From Aquisediminimonas sp031376385 (GTDB lineage Bacteria > Pseudomonadota > Alphaproteobacteria > Sphingomonadales > Sphingomonadaceae), in NCBI GenBank assembly GCA_031376385.1, contig JANMDQ010000013.1, positions 1 through 64,000 on the forward strand: a DNA stretch of 64,000 nucleotides, in the 5' to 3' direction. Under the pieces are notes generated by a model. That model was not told where the DNA came from. It ran no database searches and saw only the letters and a program-made list of their open reading frames with translations. Shown piece after piece: positions 7,745 through 16,548 of the stretch; the stretch's first letter is position 1; every line of letters begins with the position of its first letter. The position numbers were made by a program, and so were the translations under genes.

Positions 7745-9765
7745 AGCGCGTAACCGAACCGTTCGACCCACGGCGCGAGCACGGGCAGGATCGGAGACAG
7801 CTGATCACGATAACGCGTCCAGCGCCCGTTTGCGCGGTCGTAAAGCGGTTCATGCACTTGCGAATAACTAGCTGTGGAGATGATCCCCCGACCAGCCGCC
7901 GTCTTGCGGTGATCCAGCGCATCTTCGTGCCAATCCAGCCGAAGCGTTTCAAACAGCGGCCGCAATTCCGCGCTGCTATCCGCAATCATCCGCTCATAAA
8001 CCACAGTGTGGACGTTGATCGGCATGATCGCCTTGCATTGCTCCCAATAGCTGAACGTCTGATCATAAACCCAGGCGGCAGTATCCAGATCAAGAAAATT
8101 GGCCATGGCATTGTTCAGCCGGAAATTGGTCATAAAGCAGCTCAGAATGACATCGCATGGATGGCGCAGGGCGAGAATGAACTGGGCGTCTGGAAACAGC
8201 CGGTGGATGATCGGCACTTTGTTGAGGTGAAGCGGAAATTTATCGACCAGCAGCGAATCCGGCGCAAGCGTCGCATATTTGGCGACTTCGGTGAAATAAA
8301 GGGCTCGCAAATCCTCAAGCTCCGCTTCGGTGAGTGATGCCAGCCGTCCAAACCCGCCCATGGCCTGTTCCACGCGCGCGAGCGGGGGCCGCTCTTCCAG
8401 CACAACAACGCGCGGGTGACCCATGAGCATTGTGTCGAGGAGCGTCGTGCCAGAACGGGGGAACCCAACCAAGAAGGCGGGCGTCGGGTGAACAGCGGAC
8501 GGCACGGGCGGCGTCCAACCTGCAAACCAGTCCGGGGTTACAGTCGCGCGGTGGTTGCTCAGCTCTGCCCGATACTCTTCGGCCCGGCGTATGGGGTCTG
8601 ACGGATCTGGCTTTTGCAATTGGTTCATCTGCGAAAAGGCGGCAAAGGCCACTTCCGGCTGGTCAAGCCGATCTTGAAACTGACCGAGCAATTGCGCCTG
8701 ACGAGCCGGTTCCACATCATCTGGCACTAAGGCCAGCGTCGCCAACCCCTCCTCAAACTTCTTTTCACGACGGTAAGAGAGCGCCCGGATGAAATTGAGT
8801 GACCCATCCTCAAGCCCCGCCCCTTCCGCATCCGCAATCAGCGGCGCAAAAGCCCCGCTCTGGTTGGTATGTTCGAGGAGATTGGCCAGCGCGACAAAAC
8901 CCTCTGCATTCGCCCCATCCAGCGCAATCGCCCGCCTGAATGCTGCTTCTGCGCCATCCATATTCCATGCGAGGGAGCGCTCCGCCCCAAGTTTAATCAG
9001 CAGTTCGACGTCGTCTGGCATTAGCAGTACCGCCTTTTCCAGCGCGGCCAATGCCTCTTCGACGCGGCTCATCTCGTTGAGCAGCGCATATTGTTCCACC
9101 AGTGGTTTTTCGTCACCCGGAAAATCACGAGCGCAAGCCTCAAGCTCAGTTAGTGCATCATCACCTCTGCCCGCGTCGATCAGCGCGGCGGCGAGGTTCA
9201 TACGAACCGGCGCGACATCGGGCCGAAGTGCTGCCGCCTTTTCCAGTGCAGCGACACTGCCCACAGCATCGCCCGTCGCGGTGCGCGCATTGCCAAGATT
9301 GTTCCAGGCTTCGAAGTCATCCGGCGCGCCTGCCACAACCTTTTCATACGCGATGACGGCGGCAGCATAATCCTCCTGCTGTTGCAGCAAATATCCGCGC
9401 AAACGCCACAGCCGCAGCGACGGATCCTGTGCTGCCGCCGCCTCTGTGCAGACGTCCAGCGCCTCGATAGGCGCGCCACTGTCCATCAAGGCCTTGGCCA
9501 GATTGGAGGCCACGCCAACATCCGTGGGATTGGCCGTCCATGCGGCGCGCAGATGTGTAATTCCGGCGGTCAGGTCACCAGCCTGACAGCAGAACATCCC
9601 AAGCAGCGACTGAATAACGGCCCGATCCTTGCCCAGCGCCAGCGCCCGTTCAGCCGTGGCACGCGCGCCTGCCAAATCGCCGCGCCGCGCGAGGCCAAGT
9701 GCGGCCTGAATGGCAGTTGCAACATCCCGGTTCAGGGGAGGCGGGGATTTAGGTGCAAGTGTCAT
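7741..9765 (-). CDS. TPR-containing sulfotransferase
   Basis: The 674-residue protein begins with about 350 residues of tetratricopeptide repeats and ends with a sulfotransferase domain. The PAPS-binding loop GFPRSGTTLLD (about 434-444) and the second PAPS-binding segment RHPCDVILS (about 534-542) are intact. The family transfers sulfate from PAPS to hydroxyl groups, and fused TPRs usually bind protein or peptide substrates. The frame extends upstream to 9990, but that extension is translated from an inverted repeat, so the ATG at 9765 is chosen. It is cotranslated with the hydroxylase and lies downstream of a TonB receptor gene. Confidence 0.85.
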   Translation of the reverse strand: MTLAPKSPPPLNRDVATAIQAALGLARRGDLAGARATAERALALGKDRAVIQSLLGMFCCQAGDLTAGITHLRAAWTANPTDVGVASNLAKALMDSGAPIEALDVCTEAAAAQDPSLRLWRLRGYLLQQQEDYAAAVIAYEKVVAGAPDDFEAWNNLGNARTATGDAVGSVAALEKAAALRPDVAPVRMNLAAALIDAGRGDDALTELEACARDFPGDEKPLVEQYALLNEMSRVEEALAALEKAVLLMPDDVELLIKLGAERSLAWNMDGAEAAFRRAIALDGANAEGFVALANLLEHTNQSGAFAPLIADAEGAGLEDGSLNFIRALSYRREKKFEEGLATLALVPDDVEPARQAQLLGQFQDRLDQPEVAFAAFSQMNQLQKPDPSDPIRRAEEYRAELSNHRATVTPDWFAGWTPPVPSAVHPTPAFLVGFPRSGTTLLDTMLMGHPRVVVLEERPPLARVEQAMGGFGRLASLTEAELEDLRALYFTEVAKYATLAPDSLLVDKFPLHLNKVPIIHRLFPDAQFILALRHPCDVILSCFMTNFRLNNAMANFLDLDTAAWVYDQTFSYWEQCKAIMPINVHTVVYERMIADSSAELRPLFETLRLDWHEDALDHRKTAAGRGIISTASYSQVHEPLYDRANGRWTRYRDQLSPILPVLAPWVERFGYAL

Positions 9766-9807
9766 CGATTTCCCGGTTTCTGCAGTGAACTGGCGATGCA
9801 TCAAGTC

Positions 9808-9884
9808 CGTCATTGCGAGTGGAGCGAAGCAATCCAGACTGCTTGCCACATCAACTGGATTGCTTCGCTCCACTCGCAATGACG
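9808..9884. repeat. Dispersed inverted repeat, family B
   Basis: Two perfect 30-base arms (9808-9837 and 9855-9884), containing CATTGCGAGTGGAGCGAAGC, flank a 17-base loop. Repeats of this kind are frequent in sphingomonad genomes and are often mistranslated as short peptide extensions. It lies between the receptor terminator and the sulfotransferase start and could fold into a strong hairpin in the transcript. Confidence 0.9.
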
Positions 9885-9961
9885 AATTAGCAGCATGTCG
9901 TTTTATCTCTAAGTGACAAGCCGTATCGGTCAAGCGGCGACGCTGCCAACCGACTGCCCAC

Positions 9962-9995
9962 AAAAAAGGGCAGCGAATCTTTCGATCCACTGCCC
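9962..9995 (-). terminator. Rho-independent terminator of the TonB receptor gene
   Basis: On the minus strand a 12-base-pair stem (9984-9995 with 9968-9979, two G-U pairs) closes a GAAA tetraloop and is followed by six T. It lies 24 bases beyond the receptor stop codon, so the receptor and the downstream sulfotransferase genes are at least partly separate transcription units. Confidence 0.9.
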
Positions 9996-10018
9996 CGTTT
10001 TTGATCAGCTACGCGAGA

Positions 10019-13000
10019 TCAGAGATCAAGCGTCACGCCTGCGTAAACATAACGACCCAGCGAGTCATAGACCGATGGGAAGGTGTTGCCGTTACAACCT
10101 GTGGCACAACCGTTGTTTGCACCTGTTGCAGGGCTTCCGCTTGAAACAAGTGGTGGCTGGCGATCTAGGATGTTGTTCACACCAAGACGGAACGTGAACT
10201 TGTCAGCAAACCGCATCGTTGTGGACAGATCGAAGTAGTTCTGTGCACCGATCGAACTGTAAAGGAACGTCTCTGCCCCAGCTACAGCAAGCGGCGTGCC
10301 AGCTGGACTGCGTCCCTCAAACTTCACGCCGTTTATGTAGCGCCACTGGAGCGAGAAGCCCATGCCGCCCGGTGTGTTGAGTGACAAACGAGCGTTATGA
10401 CGCCATTTTGGGCTAGGTGCTGATGGTGTCTTCGACAAATCAGAACAGCTTGGCCCAAAATACCCAGCGCAGTTATAAGCTGCGGTTAGACCATTATCGA
10501 CGACAAACTTGTCAATGTAGGTCCCGACGAATGACAGGCCTACAGTCCCAAGGCTACCAACCGGCAACGAATAATTGCCATTAACGTCGATGCCAGTTGT
10601 CTTCACCCCACCAATATTCTGTTGAAGATCAATGGTGAAGCCGTCGTTGGTCAACCACAACGAACCAGAAACTGGGTTGCGCTTTACCAGAGCACATACA
10701 GTCGGGTTTGCGGTATTCGCGCATTCAGTAACAATATTGTCGGCGCCGAAACCTTGGATCGCATTCTTCACCCCAATATCGAAATAATCGACTGTAAGAG
10801 AAAAACGCGGAATGAATCGAGGTTCAATAATCACGCCAAGTGACTTGGTTGTAGCCCGTTCCGGATCCAAGTTCGGATTTCCGCCTTGGAACGTGTTGTA
10901 CTGCTGAGCCGGATTGGCTGCTACTCGCTGCCCAACGCGCAACCCTTGCGCACGACAACCCGCATCCGCTGCGCCAGCTGTTATTACGCGGCCCGCACAA
11001 GGATCGGTATTTCCACCCAACGCGACGAAGAGTGGCTGAAACAATTCTTGGAGGTTTGGCGCACGAACTGCACGATCATAGCTGGCACGGAATCGGATGT
11101 CCTTGACTGGGGCAAACTCGGCACCAAACTTGTAAGTGTTGGTGCTAAATTTCCGATTGCTGCTCGTCGAATATTTTGAGTAGCGATAGCCACCGCTGAG
11201 CGTCAGGTTGTAAATGAACCCATCGGTAATCAAAGGAACGGAAGCCTCCGCAAAAAATTCCTTGACATTATAGTTGCCAGAAATGGGAAGCGAAGGAGCA
11301 CCCTGGCCAGCCAAATCGCCAGAGCGGAACGCCTGATCCGTATCATAGTCCAACTTGTCCTTCCGATACTCAAGACCGATGGCCACACCGACACCTGCAT
11401 CGGCGAGTGGAGACTTAATGCCATATTCTTCTAGCTTGCCCGTAAAGGCGACGCTTGCAACTTGCTGTGACACAACACCGCGCTGAAAGCCCGGGATGGA
11501 GATGTAGCCAGCTGAGCCGGGTGAAATCACACCGCTGAAAATATCATAAGGCACGCAGCTTGGATCGCTGCCGTCACGAACCGAGCGGCAAATGGGTGTG
11601 CCGCCTGGACCCGCAACGACATCAACAGCCTTCGTCAAACGTGCGACAGACACGTCGTTAGTGTAGACTTGCGAATAGTTAGTGCGGCCGTATTGATAAT
11701 AGGCATCATAATTCCAAGCCTTACCCAACTCGCCCTTTGTACCGAGGATGGCCCGGTAAGACGTATGTTGCAGGTCTGACTGACGCGGGCCACCTTCGAT
11801 GTTACGGCGGAAAATCTGCAGGAAGCCCCGGTTATAGGTGGTTCCGGTCGTCGGATCGATAAAGCTAACGGAGGCCGGGCCGGTTGGATTGCTAACTGGC
11901 GTTAGCGGATAGCTACCCAAAAAGCCGTTGACCACGTTCTCGCCAGCGAAAATCACGCCGCGTTGTGAGGCTGAAATCAGAGGGTTATCGCTGTTAACTG
12001 TCAGCGTGCTGCCAAAGTTACCTGATGGGGCAATCTGCGCGATGGACCGGTCATCCATAAACATGAATTCAGCATAAGGCTTGATAGCATCGCTAATTTC
12101 ATAATCAGCAAAAAACCCTGCCGTGTAGCGTTCATCGGGACGCTGATAATAGTTTGTTGGGGCAAAATTATAGCGCGTGCGGCCCTTAGATATCGTGCGA
12201 TTTGGCCCGACTTGGAAAAAAGTCGATGTCCCATTGTTGTATAGCAGGAAGTTACCGGGAGCCGATGTGGACGAACCGCCGCACTGGATCGCGGACGCGC
12301 TAGCGTTCTGCAATGTGCAGGCGCTGTAATCGCGGCGTGCTTGCAACACTGCATTTACTTTGCGGTAACTCGCATAGGCCGTGATGTGACCCTTATCGTC
12401 GGCAAAGCCTGTTCCCAGCGCCATCGAGGCCGAAATCGTTCCTCCGTCAACAACACTGCCATCAGGATAGCCAAAACCAGAGAAGCCCGCGTTTGTCCGC
12501 GCATCAAGCAGAGGCGGCAGAACCTTGTTACGGTTGTTGTGCTGATATAGGCTGTATTGCGCATCAAGACGCAGGCCCTTGAAATCGCGGTCCATAATGA
12601 AGTTTACCACGCCTGCAACAGCATCGGCGCCATAGGTGGACGATGCGCCACCGGTGAGCACTTCAACGCGCTTCACGATGCTTTCAGGGATGGCGTTCAA
12701 GTCGGCAGCGGAAGAGAGCGGATCGCCTGGCATCATGCGACGACCGTTGACGAGAACCAGCGTACGCGTGGAGCCAAGGCCGCGAAGATCGACAGTAGCC
12801 GTTCCGTCAGAGGCGTTTGACTGACCGCCGGATTGGCCGCCGAATACTTGCGGCAAACGGTTCAACAAATCTTCAACGCGAGTAATCCCTGCGGCCTTGA
12901 TGTCTGCGCCTGTCAACGATGTGACGGGGCTGACGCCTTCTAGGTTAGGTTGAGGAATGCGTGAACCTGTGACGATGATCTCTTCACTCGCGGCTTCTTC

Positions 13001-13111
13001 AGCAGCATCCTGCGCCATGGCAGGCGCGGAGATGAGCGAGAGCCCAAGAACAGTCGACGCGACGCCGGCGCTCAAGCGCGAACGGTTTAATTTGAGTGAG
13101 AATGTTTTCAC
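10019..13111 (-). CDS. TonB-dependent outer-membrane receptor
   Basis: A 1030-residue receptor with a signal peptide cleaved after about residue 33 (PAMAQ), a plug domain opening with EEIIVTGSRIPQP and containing LRGLGSTRTLVLVNGRR and GASSTYGADAVAGVVNFI, and a long beta-barrel ending in YVYAGVTLDL with a terminal hydrophobic residue. It belongs to the large sphingomonad class that imports bulky substrates such as oligosaccharides, peptides or siderophores; the ligand is unknown. A GAAGGGG ribosome binding site precedes the ATG. The following TPR-sulfotransferase and TPR-hydroxylase suggest it may handle or be part of a modified-peptide system. Confidence 0.93.
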   Translation of the reverse strand: MKTFSLKLNRSRLSAGVASTVLGLSLISAPAMAQDAAEEAASEEIIVTGSRIPQPNLEGVSPVTSLTGADIKAAGITRVEDLLNRLPQVFGGQSGGQSNASDGTATVDLRGLGSTRTLVLVNGRRMMPGDPLSSAADLNAIPESIVKRVEVLTGGASSTYGADAVAGVVNFIMDRDFKGLRLDAQYSLYQHNNRNKVLPPLLDARTNAGFSGFGYPDGSVVDGGTISASMALGTGFADDKGHITAYASYRKVNAVLQARRDYSACTLQNASASAIQCGGSSTSAPGNFLLYNNGTSTFFQVGPNRTISKGRTRYNFAPTNYYQRPDERYTAGFFADYEISDAIKPYAEFMFMDDRSIAQIAPSGNFGSTLTVNSDNPLISASQRGVIFAGENVVNGFLGSYPLTPVSNPTGPASVSFIDPTTGTTYNRGFLQIFRRNIEGGPRQSDLQHTSYRAILGTKGELGKAWNYDAYYQYGRTNYSQVYTNDVSVARLTKAVDVVAGPGGTPICRSVRDGSDPSCVPYDIFSGVISPGSAGYISIPGFQRGVVSQQVASVAFTGKLEEYGIKSPLADAGVGVAIGLEYRKDKLDYDTDQAFRSGDLAGQGAPSLPISGNYNVKEFFAEASVPLITDGFIYNLTLSGGYRYSKYSTSSNRKFSTNTYKFGAEFAPVKDIRFRASYDRAVRAPNLQELFQPLFVALGGNTDPCAGRVITAGAADAGCRAQGLRVGQRVAANPAQQYNTFQGGNPNLDPERATTKSLGVIIEPRFIPRFSLTVDYFDIGVKNAIQGFGADNIVTECANTANPTVCALVKRNPVSGSLWLTNDGFTIDLQQNIGGVKTTGIDVNGNYSLPVGSLGTVGLSFVGTYIDKFVVDNGLTAAYNCAGYFGPSCSDLSKTPSAPSPKWRHNARLSLNTPGGMGFSLQWRYINGVKFEGRSPAGTPLAVAGAETFLYSSIGAQNYFDLSTTMRFADKFTFRLGVNNILDRQPPLVSSGSPATGANNGCATGCNGNTFPSVYDSLGRYVYAGVTLDL

Positions 13112-13401
13112 AATTCTGCCCCTTCTTTCAATAAAAACGACCGGTAAACGGCCAAAAATTATCGTCGTTGGCGGGGCGCGGATTCATTTTACAGCTACCC
13201 CACGTAGACTTACGGTCCTCATGGCCCGCCGTTTTACATGTGTAAACAAGGATGATGCGACGCCGCGCAACTTTCGGACGGGGCTGTCACTTAATTGCCA
13301 CACCAAAGCAGGACTGCGCAAAAGCATTTCAAATTGCTTAAAGATTGGAAAGCCGTTCGATTGGTGGCAATGAGGCCGCCGACAGACAAATTTAGGGTGA
13401 G
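13112..13401. promoter_or_regulatory. Divergent promoter region of the TonB receptor and a small secreted protein
   Basis: These 290 bases contain no gene and must hold both divergent promoters. The only clear symmetry is TTTACA-TG-TGTAAA (13233-13246), a six-base inverted repeat suited to a dimeric regulator. I cannot assign reliable -35/-10 elements. Confidence 0.4.
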
Positions 13402-13929
13402 ATGATGAAATATGCTGCCGCTTTCACACTGACAAGTGCGCTGATGATGGCTGGCCCTGCGGTTGCCAAAGATGCAAAACCAAAGGGGCCGCCGCCTGCC
13501 CTGTTCAGCGCTTTGACGGCGTGCCGCACCCTTTCGGATGCGACGGCGCGCCTTGCCTGCTTTGACGCCGCGTCGGCAAAACTGGATGCCGCTGTTGCCT
13601 CAAATGAAGTGGTTGTGGTGGACAAAACCCAAGTTGAACAGACCAAGCGCGGCCTGTTTGGCCTGCAACTGCCGAATTTCAAGCTGTTTGGCAGTGATAA
13701 TGACACGCCACTCGCGCAGATTGAATCCACTGTGAGTGGTGCGCGCGGGTCCAGCGCAGGTTGGCTCATATCACTGGCAGATGGCAGCACTTGGCAGCAG
13801 ATGGATGATGCCCCGCTCGCCCTCAGCCCCAAGGCCGGAATGGCCGTGATCGTCAAAAGTGCAGCACTTGGTAGTTATAAGATGAATGTTGGCAAACAGC
13901 CCGCGATACGAGTGAAGCGCATCTTATGA
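13402..13929 (+). CDS. Secreted protein of unknown function
   Basis: A 175-residue protein with a signal peptide (cleavage after about residue 22, AVAKD). The segment CRTLSDATARLACFDAAS (about 42-59), with paired Cys in a C-x(11)-C spacing and RLACFD, resembles the N-terminal motif of VasI-like and related periplasmic proteins, but there is no type VI secretion context. The C-terminal half is beta-rich (SSAGWLISLADGSTWQQMDD). A second ATG at 13405 is equally possible. It overlaps pdxH by four bases and is likely cotranscribed with it. Confidence 0.7.
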   Translation: MMKYAAAFTLTSALMMAGPAVAKDAKPKGPPPALFSALTACRTLSDATARLACFDAASAKLDAAVASNEVVVVDKTQVEQTKRGLFGLQLPNFKLFGSDNDTPLAQIESTVSGARGSSAGWLISLADGSTWQQMDDAPLALSPKAGMAVIVKSAALGSYKMNVGKQPAIRVKRIL

Positions 13930-14510
13930 GCGTGCCAATGCCCCTCCCCCTGTTCAACCAGTGGCTTGCCGAGGCGACGGCTTCGGAACCCAATGACCCC
14001 AACGGCATGGCGCTGGCCACCACCGGCGCTGACGGGCAGCCACATGTACGAATGGTTTTGCTGAAAGGGCACGGGGCAGATGGGTTCACCTTTTACACCA
14101 ATTATGAAAGCAACAAGGGCCGCCAGATTGCCGAGCGACCCTTTGCGGCATTGCTCTTTCACTGGAAATCATTGCGGCGGCAGATCCGGATTGAGGGCAA
14201 GCTCTGGGCGGTGACTGACGCTGTGGCGGATGCTTATTTTGCGACGCGGGGGCTGGAGTCTCAACTAGGGGCTTGGGCTTCGGATCAATCTCGTCCGCTT
14301 GACGCGCGGGAGACATTTGAGGCGCGGTTTGAAGAGGTGAGCGCGCGCTTTGACGGCGGGCCTGTGCCGCGCCCGCCGTATTGGTCAGGATACCGGCTGG
14401 AGCCGGAGCGAATGGAGTTTTGGGAAGACCGGGATCACCGTCTGCACCACCGGCGGCTGTTTACCAAGGTTGGGCCTGATGCCTGGGATGAGGGGCTGTT
14501 GTTTCCGTGA
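13926..14510 (+). CDS. pdxH: Pyridoxamine 5'-phosphate oxidase
   Basis: FMN-dependent enzyme that oxidises pyridoxamine or pyridoxine 5'-phosphate to pyridoxal 5'-phosphate, the last step of vitamin B6 synthesis and salvage. The 194-residue length fits the family. Signatures include MALATTGADGQPHVRMVLLK (FMN and substrate binding), FTFYTNYESNKGRQI, LRRQIRIEG and the C-terminal PPYWSGYRLEPERMEFW. Product PLP would serve SufS and IlvA encoded elsewhere in this window. It overlaps genes on both sides by four bases (ATGA and GTGA), indicating a tightly coupled small operon. Confidence 0.95.
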   Translation: MSVPMPLPLFNQWLAEATASEPNDPNGMALATTGADGQPHVRMVLLKGHGADGFTFYTNYESNKGRQIAERPFAALLFHWKSLRRQIRIEGKLWAVTDAVADAYFATRGLESQLGAWASDQSRPLDARETFEARFEEVSARFDGGPVPRPPYWSGYRLEPERMEFWEDRDHRLHHRRLFTKVGPDAWDEGLLFP

Positions 14511-15445
14511 GCGGGGCGGGTAGCCATGACCATGGCCCTAAAGATCACGGGCACCGCCACGTGCACGATCATGGCCGCAGCACCCTGACGCAAAGGGCCG
14601 CACTCGCCAGCGTCGGCATGGCGCTTTTTCTCTTAGGCTTGAAAACGTGGGCAGCGATTGAAACCGGGTCGGTTGCGATGCTCGGTTCGCTAGCGGACAC
14701 GGGCCTTGATATCATGGCCTCCCTTGTCACCCTTTATTCAGTGCGGTTGGCAGCTGAGCCAGCGGACGGCGATCACCGGTTCGGGCATGGCAAGGCAGAG
14801 TCGCTCGCAGCGCTGTTTCAGACAGGCATCATCGTCGCATCTGCCATTGCGATTGGCTGGCGGGGGATCAGCCGGATGGGATCAAGCGAAACACCTGCGC
14901 ATCCCGAACTCGGCATCGGTGTTTCCCTTGTCGCGATTGTGACAACCTTCGCGCTGATCCTCTATCAACGCAGCGTCGTGCGACGCACCGGCTCAATCGC
15001 CATCCAGGCCGACCACGTCCATTACTCCAGCGATCTGCTGTTGAATGCTTCGGTCATTGTGGCTCTGATACTCGATACGATCTTGGGCATCCGCGGGGCT
15101 GACCCGCTGTTTGGCGTTATCATCGCGGCATGGCTGATCTGGCATGCGCGCGAAGTCGCCAGTGGCGCGATAGACCAATTGATGGACAAGGAGTGGCCGG
15201 AGGAAAAGAGAAGTCGCTTTCTCGCCGTGGCCAGCAGTCACGCCGATCTTCAAGGCATTCACGACGTCCGCACACGGTCCAGCGGCATGCATGATTTTGC
15301 CCAATTTCATGTTTGGGTTGATCCAGAAAAGACAATCCGCCAAATCCATGCAGCCATGGATGAATTAGAGGCAAAACTGCTCGAAGAATTTCCAGGAACG
15401 GAAGTCATCATCCACCCAGAACCCGACGATCAGCCACACGCTTAG
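14507..15445 (+). CDS. Cation diffusion facilitator (FieF-like)
   Basis: A 312-residue CDF transporter that exports divalent metals (Zn, Fe or related) by proton antiport. It begins with a His-rich cytoplasmic segment (HDHGPKDHGHRHVHDHG), then six membrane helices with the metal-site pattern SLADTGLDIMASL in helix 2 and HYSSDLLLNASVIVAL in helix 5, and ends with the cytoplasmic dimerisation domain (GIHDVRTRSSG, FHVWVDP). The D-x(3)-D arrangement in helix 2 fits the FieF/YiiP group. A GTG start overlaps the pdxH stop; convergent overlap with a small minus-strand frame at its 3' end. Confidence 0.9.
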   Translation: MSGAGSHDHGPKDHGHRHVHDHGRSTLTQRAALASVGMALFLLGLKTWAAIETGSVAMLGSLADTGLDIMASLVTLYSVRLAAEPADGDHRFGHGKAESLAALFQTGIIVASAIAIGWRGISRMGSSETPAHPELGIGVSLVAIVTTFALILYQRSVVRRTGSIAIQADHVHYSSDLLLNASVIVALILDTILGIRGADPLFGVIIAAWLIWHAREVASGAIDQLMDKEWPEEKRSRFLAVASSHADLQGIHDVRTRSSGMHDFAQFHVWVDPEKTIRQIHAAMDELEAKLLEEFPGTEVIIHPEPDDQPHA

Positions 15446-15594
15446 CCGCCTGTTTTTGACGGGACCTTATTGGGAAGGGACTTTCCCTTAGTTCGCCGCG
15501 AAGGCACTTGCACCGGGTTTTTCTTTTTCCACTGCGCCCAAGTCATCGGGCCATCGGGTGTTTCGACAATGCGGTCGTCCAGCGAATCTGACAT
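15442..15594 (-). CDS. Small 50-residue protein of unknown function
   Basis: An ATG-initiated frame six bases after the esterase stop encodes 50 residues beginning MSDSLDDRIVETPDGPMTWA, with a polar, Lys-rich C-terminal half ending in KTGG. The frame is short, but the position is neat: it follows the esterase in the same direction and fills the gap up to the convergent efflux gene, overlapping its last four bases. I do not recognise a family. No Shine-Dalgarno sequence is obvious, so expression would depend on coupling to the esterase. Confidence 0.45.
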   Translation of the reverse strand: MSDSLDDRIVETPDGPMTWAQWKKKNPVQVPSRRTKGKSLPNKVPSKTGG

Positions 15595-15600
15595 AGCGAT

Positions 15601-16482
15601 TCAGGCCAGGAAAGCGGCCATCCGCGTCTGAGCGCGGCGGCTTTCGGGGAAAATGAAGATCGGCCAGACGTGCATGTTACCGGCCTCTTCGATATAGTCG
15701 ACGCTTGGCACTTTGGCTTTGAGCGCACGGGCGTCGGTCACGAGGATATCATCACCACCGCCAAACATCAGCATGGGCGGCAGGCCATCCCAATTCCCGT
15801 GGATCGGGCTGACCCGCGGATCAGTCGTGGGCAAATCTCGCGCATAGAGCTTTCCCGCGTCCGTGATCCCGCGTCGCGTCAAAATGGCGTCGCGCGGTTC
15901 GATGATTGCCTGGTCGGGGTGTGAAGGGTCGGCCACCAGCCAAGGACAGATCAAGATTGCTTTGGCGGGCATGGGAAGGCCAGCGTCGCGCGCTGCCATG
16001 AGGGTTGCGGCCGTCAAACCACCACCTGCGCTATCGCCACCCATGGCCAGATTGGCGGGGTCATGCTGGGTGAGCAGGTGCCGGTAGAATGACAGCGCGA
16101 AATCCGTCGTGTCCTTCGCATCAGCCTCGGGCGCCAGCGGGTAAAGAGGCGCGATTATCGTGACGCCGTGCTTGAGCGCCATCGTGCCAAGAAAGTCCCA
16201 GTGCGGTTTTGCCGCCGAATAGACATACCCCCCGCCGTGCCAATAGATCAGCCGTTTTGGGCTGCTGTTGCCCATGGGGGCAATGTGCCAGACGGTGCGC
16301 CCTTCAAACTCTTCGCGCGTTATGTTGAGCTTCGCCTGCATTTTGGCGCTGGGTTGCTCAGTGGGGATCGCACGCGCCGCTTTGATAATCGCATCCATGC
16401 TGGGCCCGCCGGCGAAATTCTTTTTAAAGACGCCGGTGGTTCGAAAGACAAATCCGAAGACGCGGGCGGTCAGACTGGGCAT
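15601..16482 (-). CDS. Alpha/beta hydrolase, hormone-sensitive-lipase-like esterase
   Basis: A 293-residue esterase with the oxyanion-hole motif HGGGYV (82-87) and nucleophile motif GDSAGG (149-154, Ser151) that define the HSL/acetyl-esterase family. A candidate catalytic His is in AGNMHVWP near the C-terminus and the Asp is likely in GGGDDILVTDAR. There is no signal peptide, so it should act in the cytoplasm on short-chain acyl esters. It stands upstream of the small 50-residue frame, in a row of minus-strand genes with chrA and a serine hydrolase. Confidence 0.88.
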   Translation of the reverse strand: MPSLTARVFGFVFRTTGVFKKNFAGGPSMDAIIKAARAIPTEQPSAKMQAKLNITREEFEGRTVWHIAPMGNSSPKRLIYWHGGGYVYSAAKPHWDFLGTMALKHGVTIIAPLYPLAPEADAKDTTDFALSFYRHLLTQHDPANLAMGGDSAGGGLTAATLMAARDAGLPMPAKAILICPWLVADPSHPDQAIIEPRDAILTRRGITDAGKLYARDLPTTDPRVSPIHGNWDGLPPMLMFGGGDDILVTDARALKAKVPSVDYIEEAGNMHVWPIFIFPESRRAQTRMAAFLA

Positions 16483-16548
16483 GGTGTATAGCTCCCCTCA
16501 CTATTTATCTCACGCTAGGCAGGTTGCACCTGGGAGTCGAGAGGCGTC

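Noticed and set aside
8789..9370. 193-codon plus-strand frame opposite the sulfotransferase
   Set aside because: Ser/Ala-rich shadow of a GC-rich gene on the other strand.
9766..9990. 75-residue upstream extension of the TPR-sulfotransferase
   Set aside because: Most of it is translated from the family B inverted repeat and lies right after the receptor terminator; the ATG at 9765 begins the conserved TPR region.
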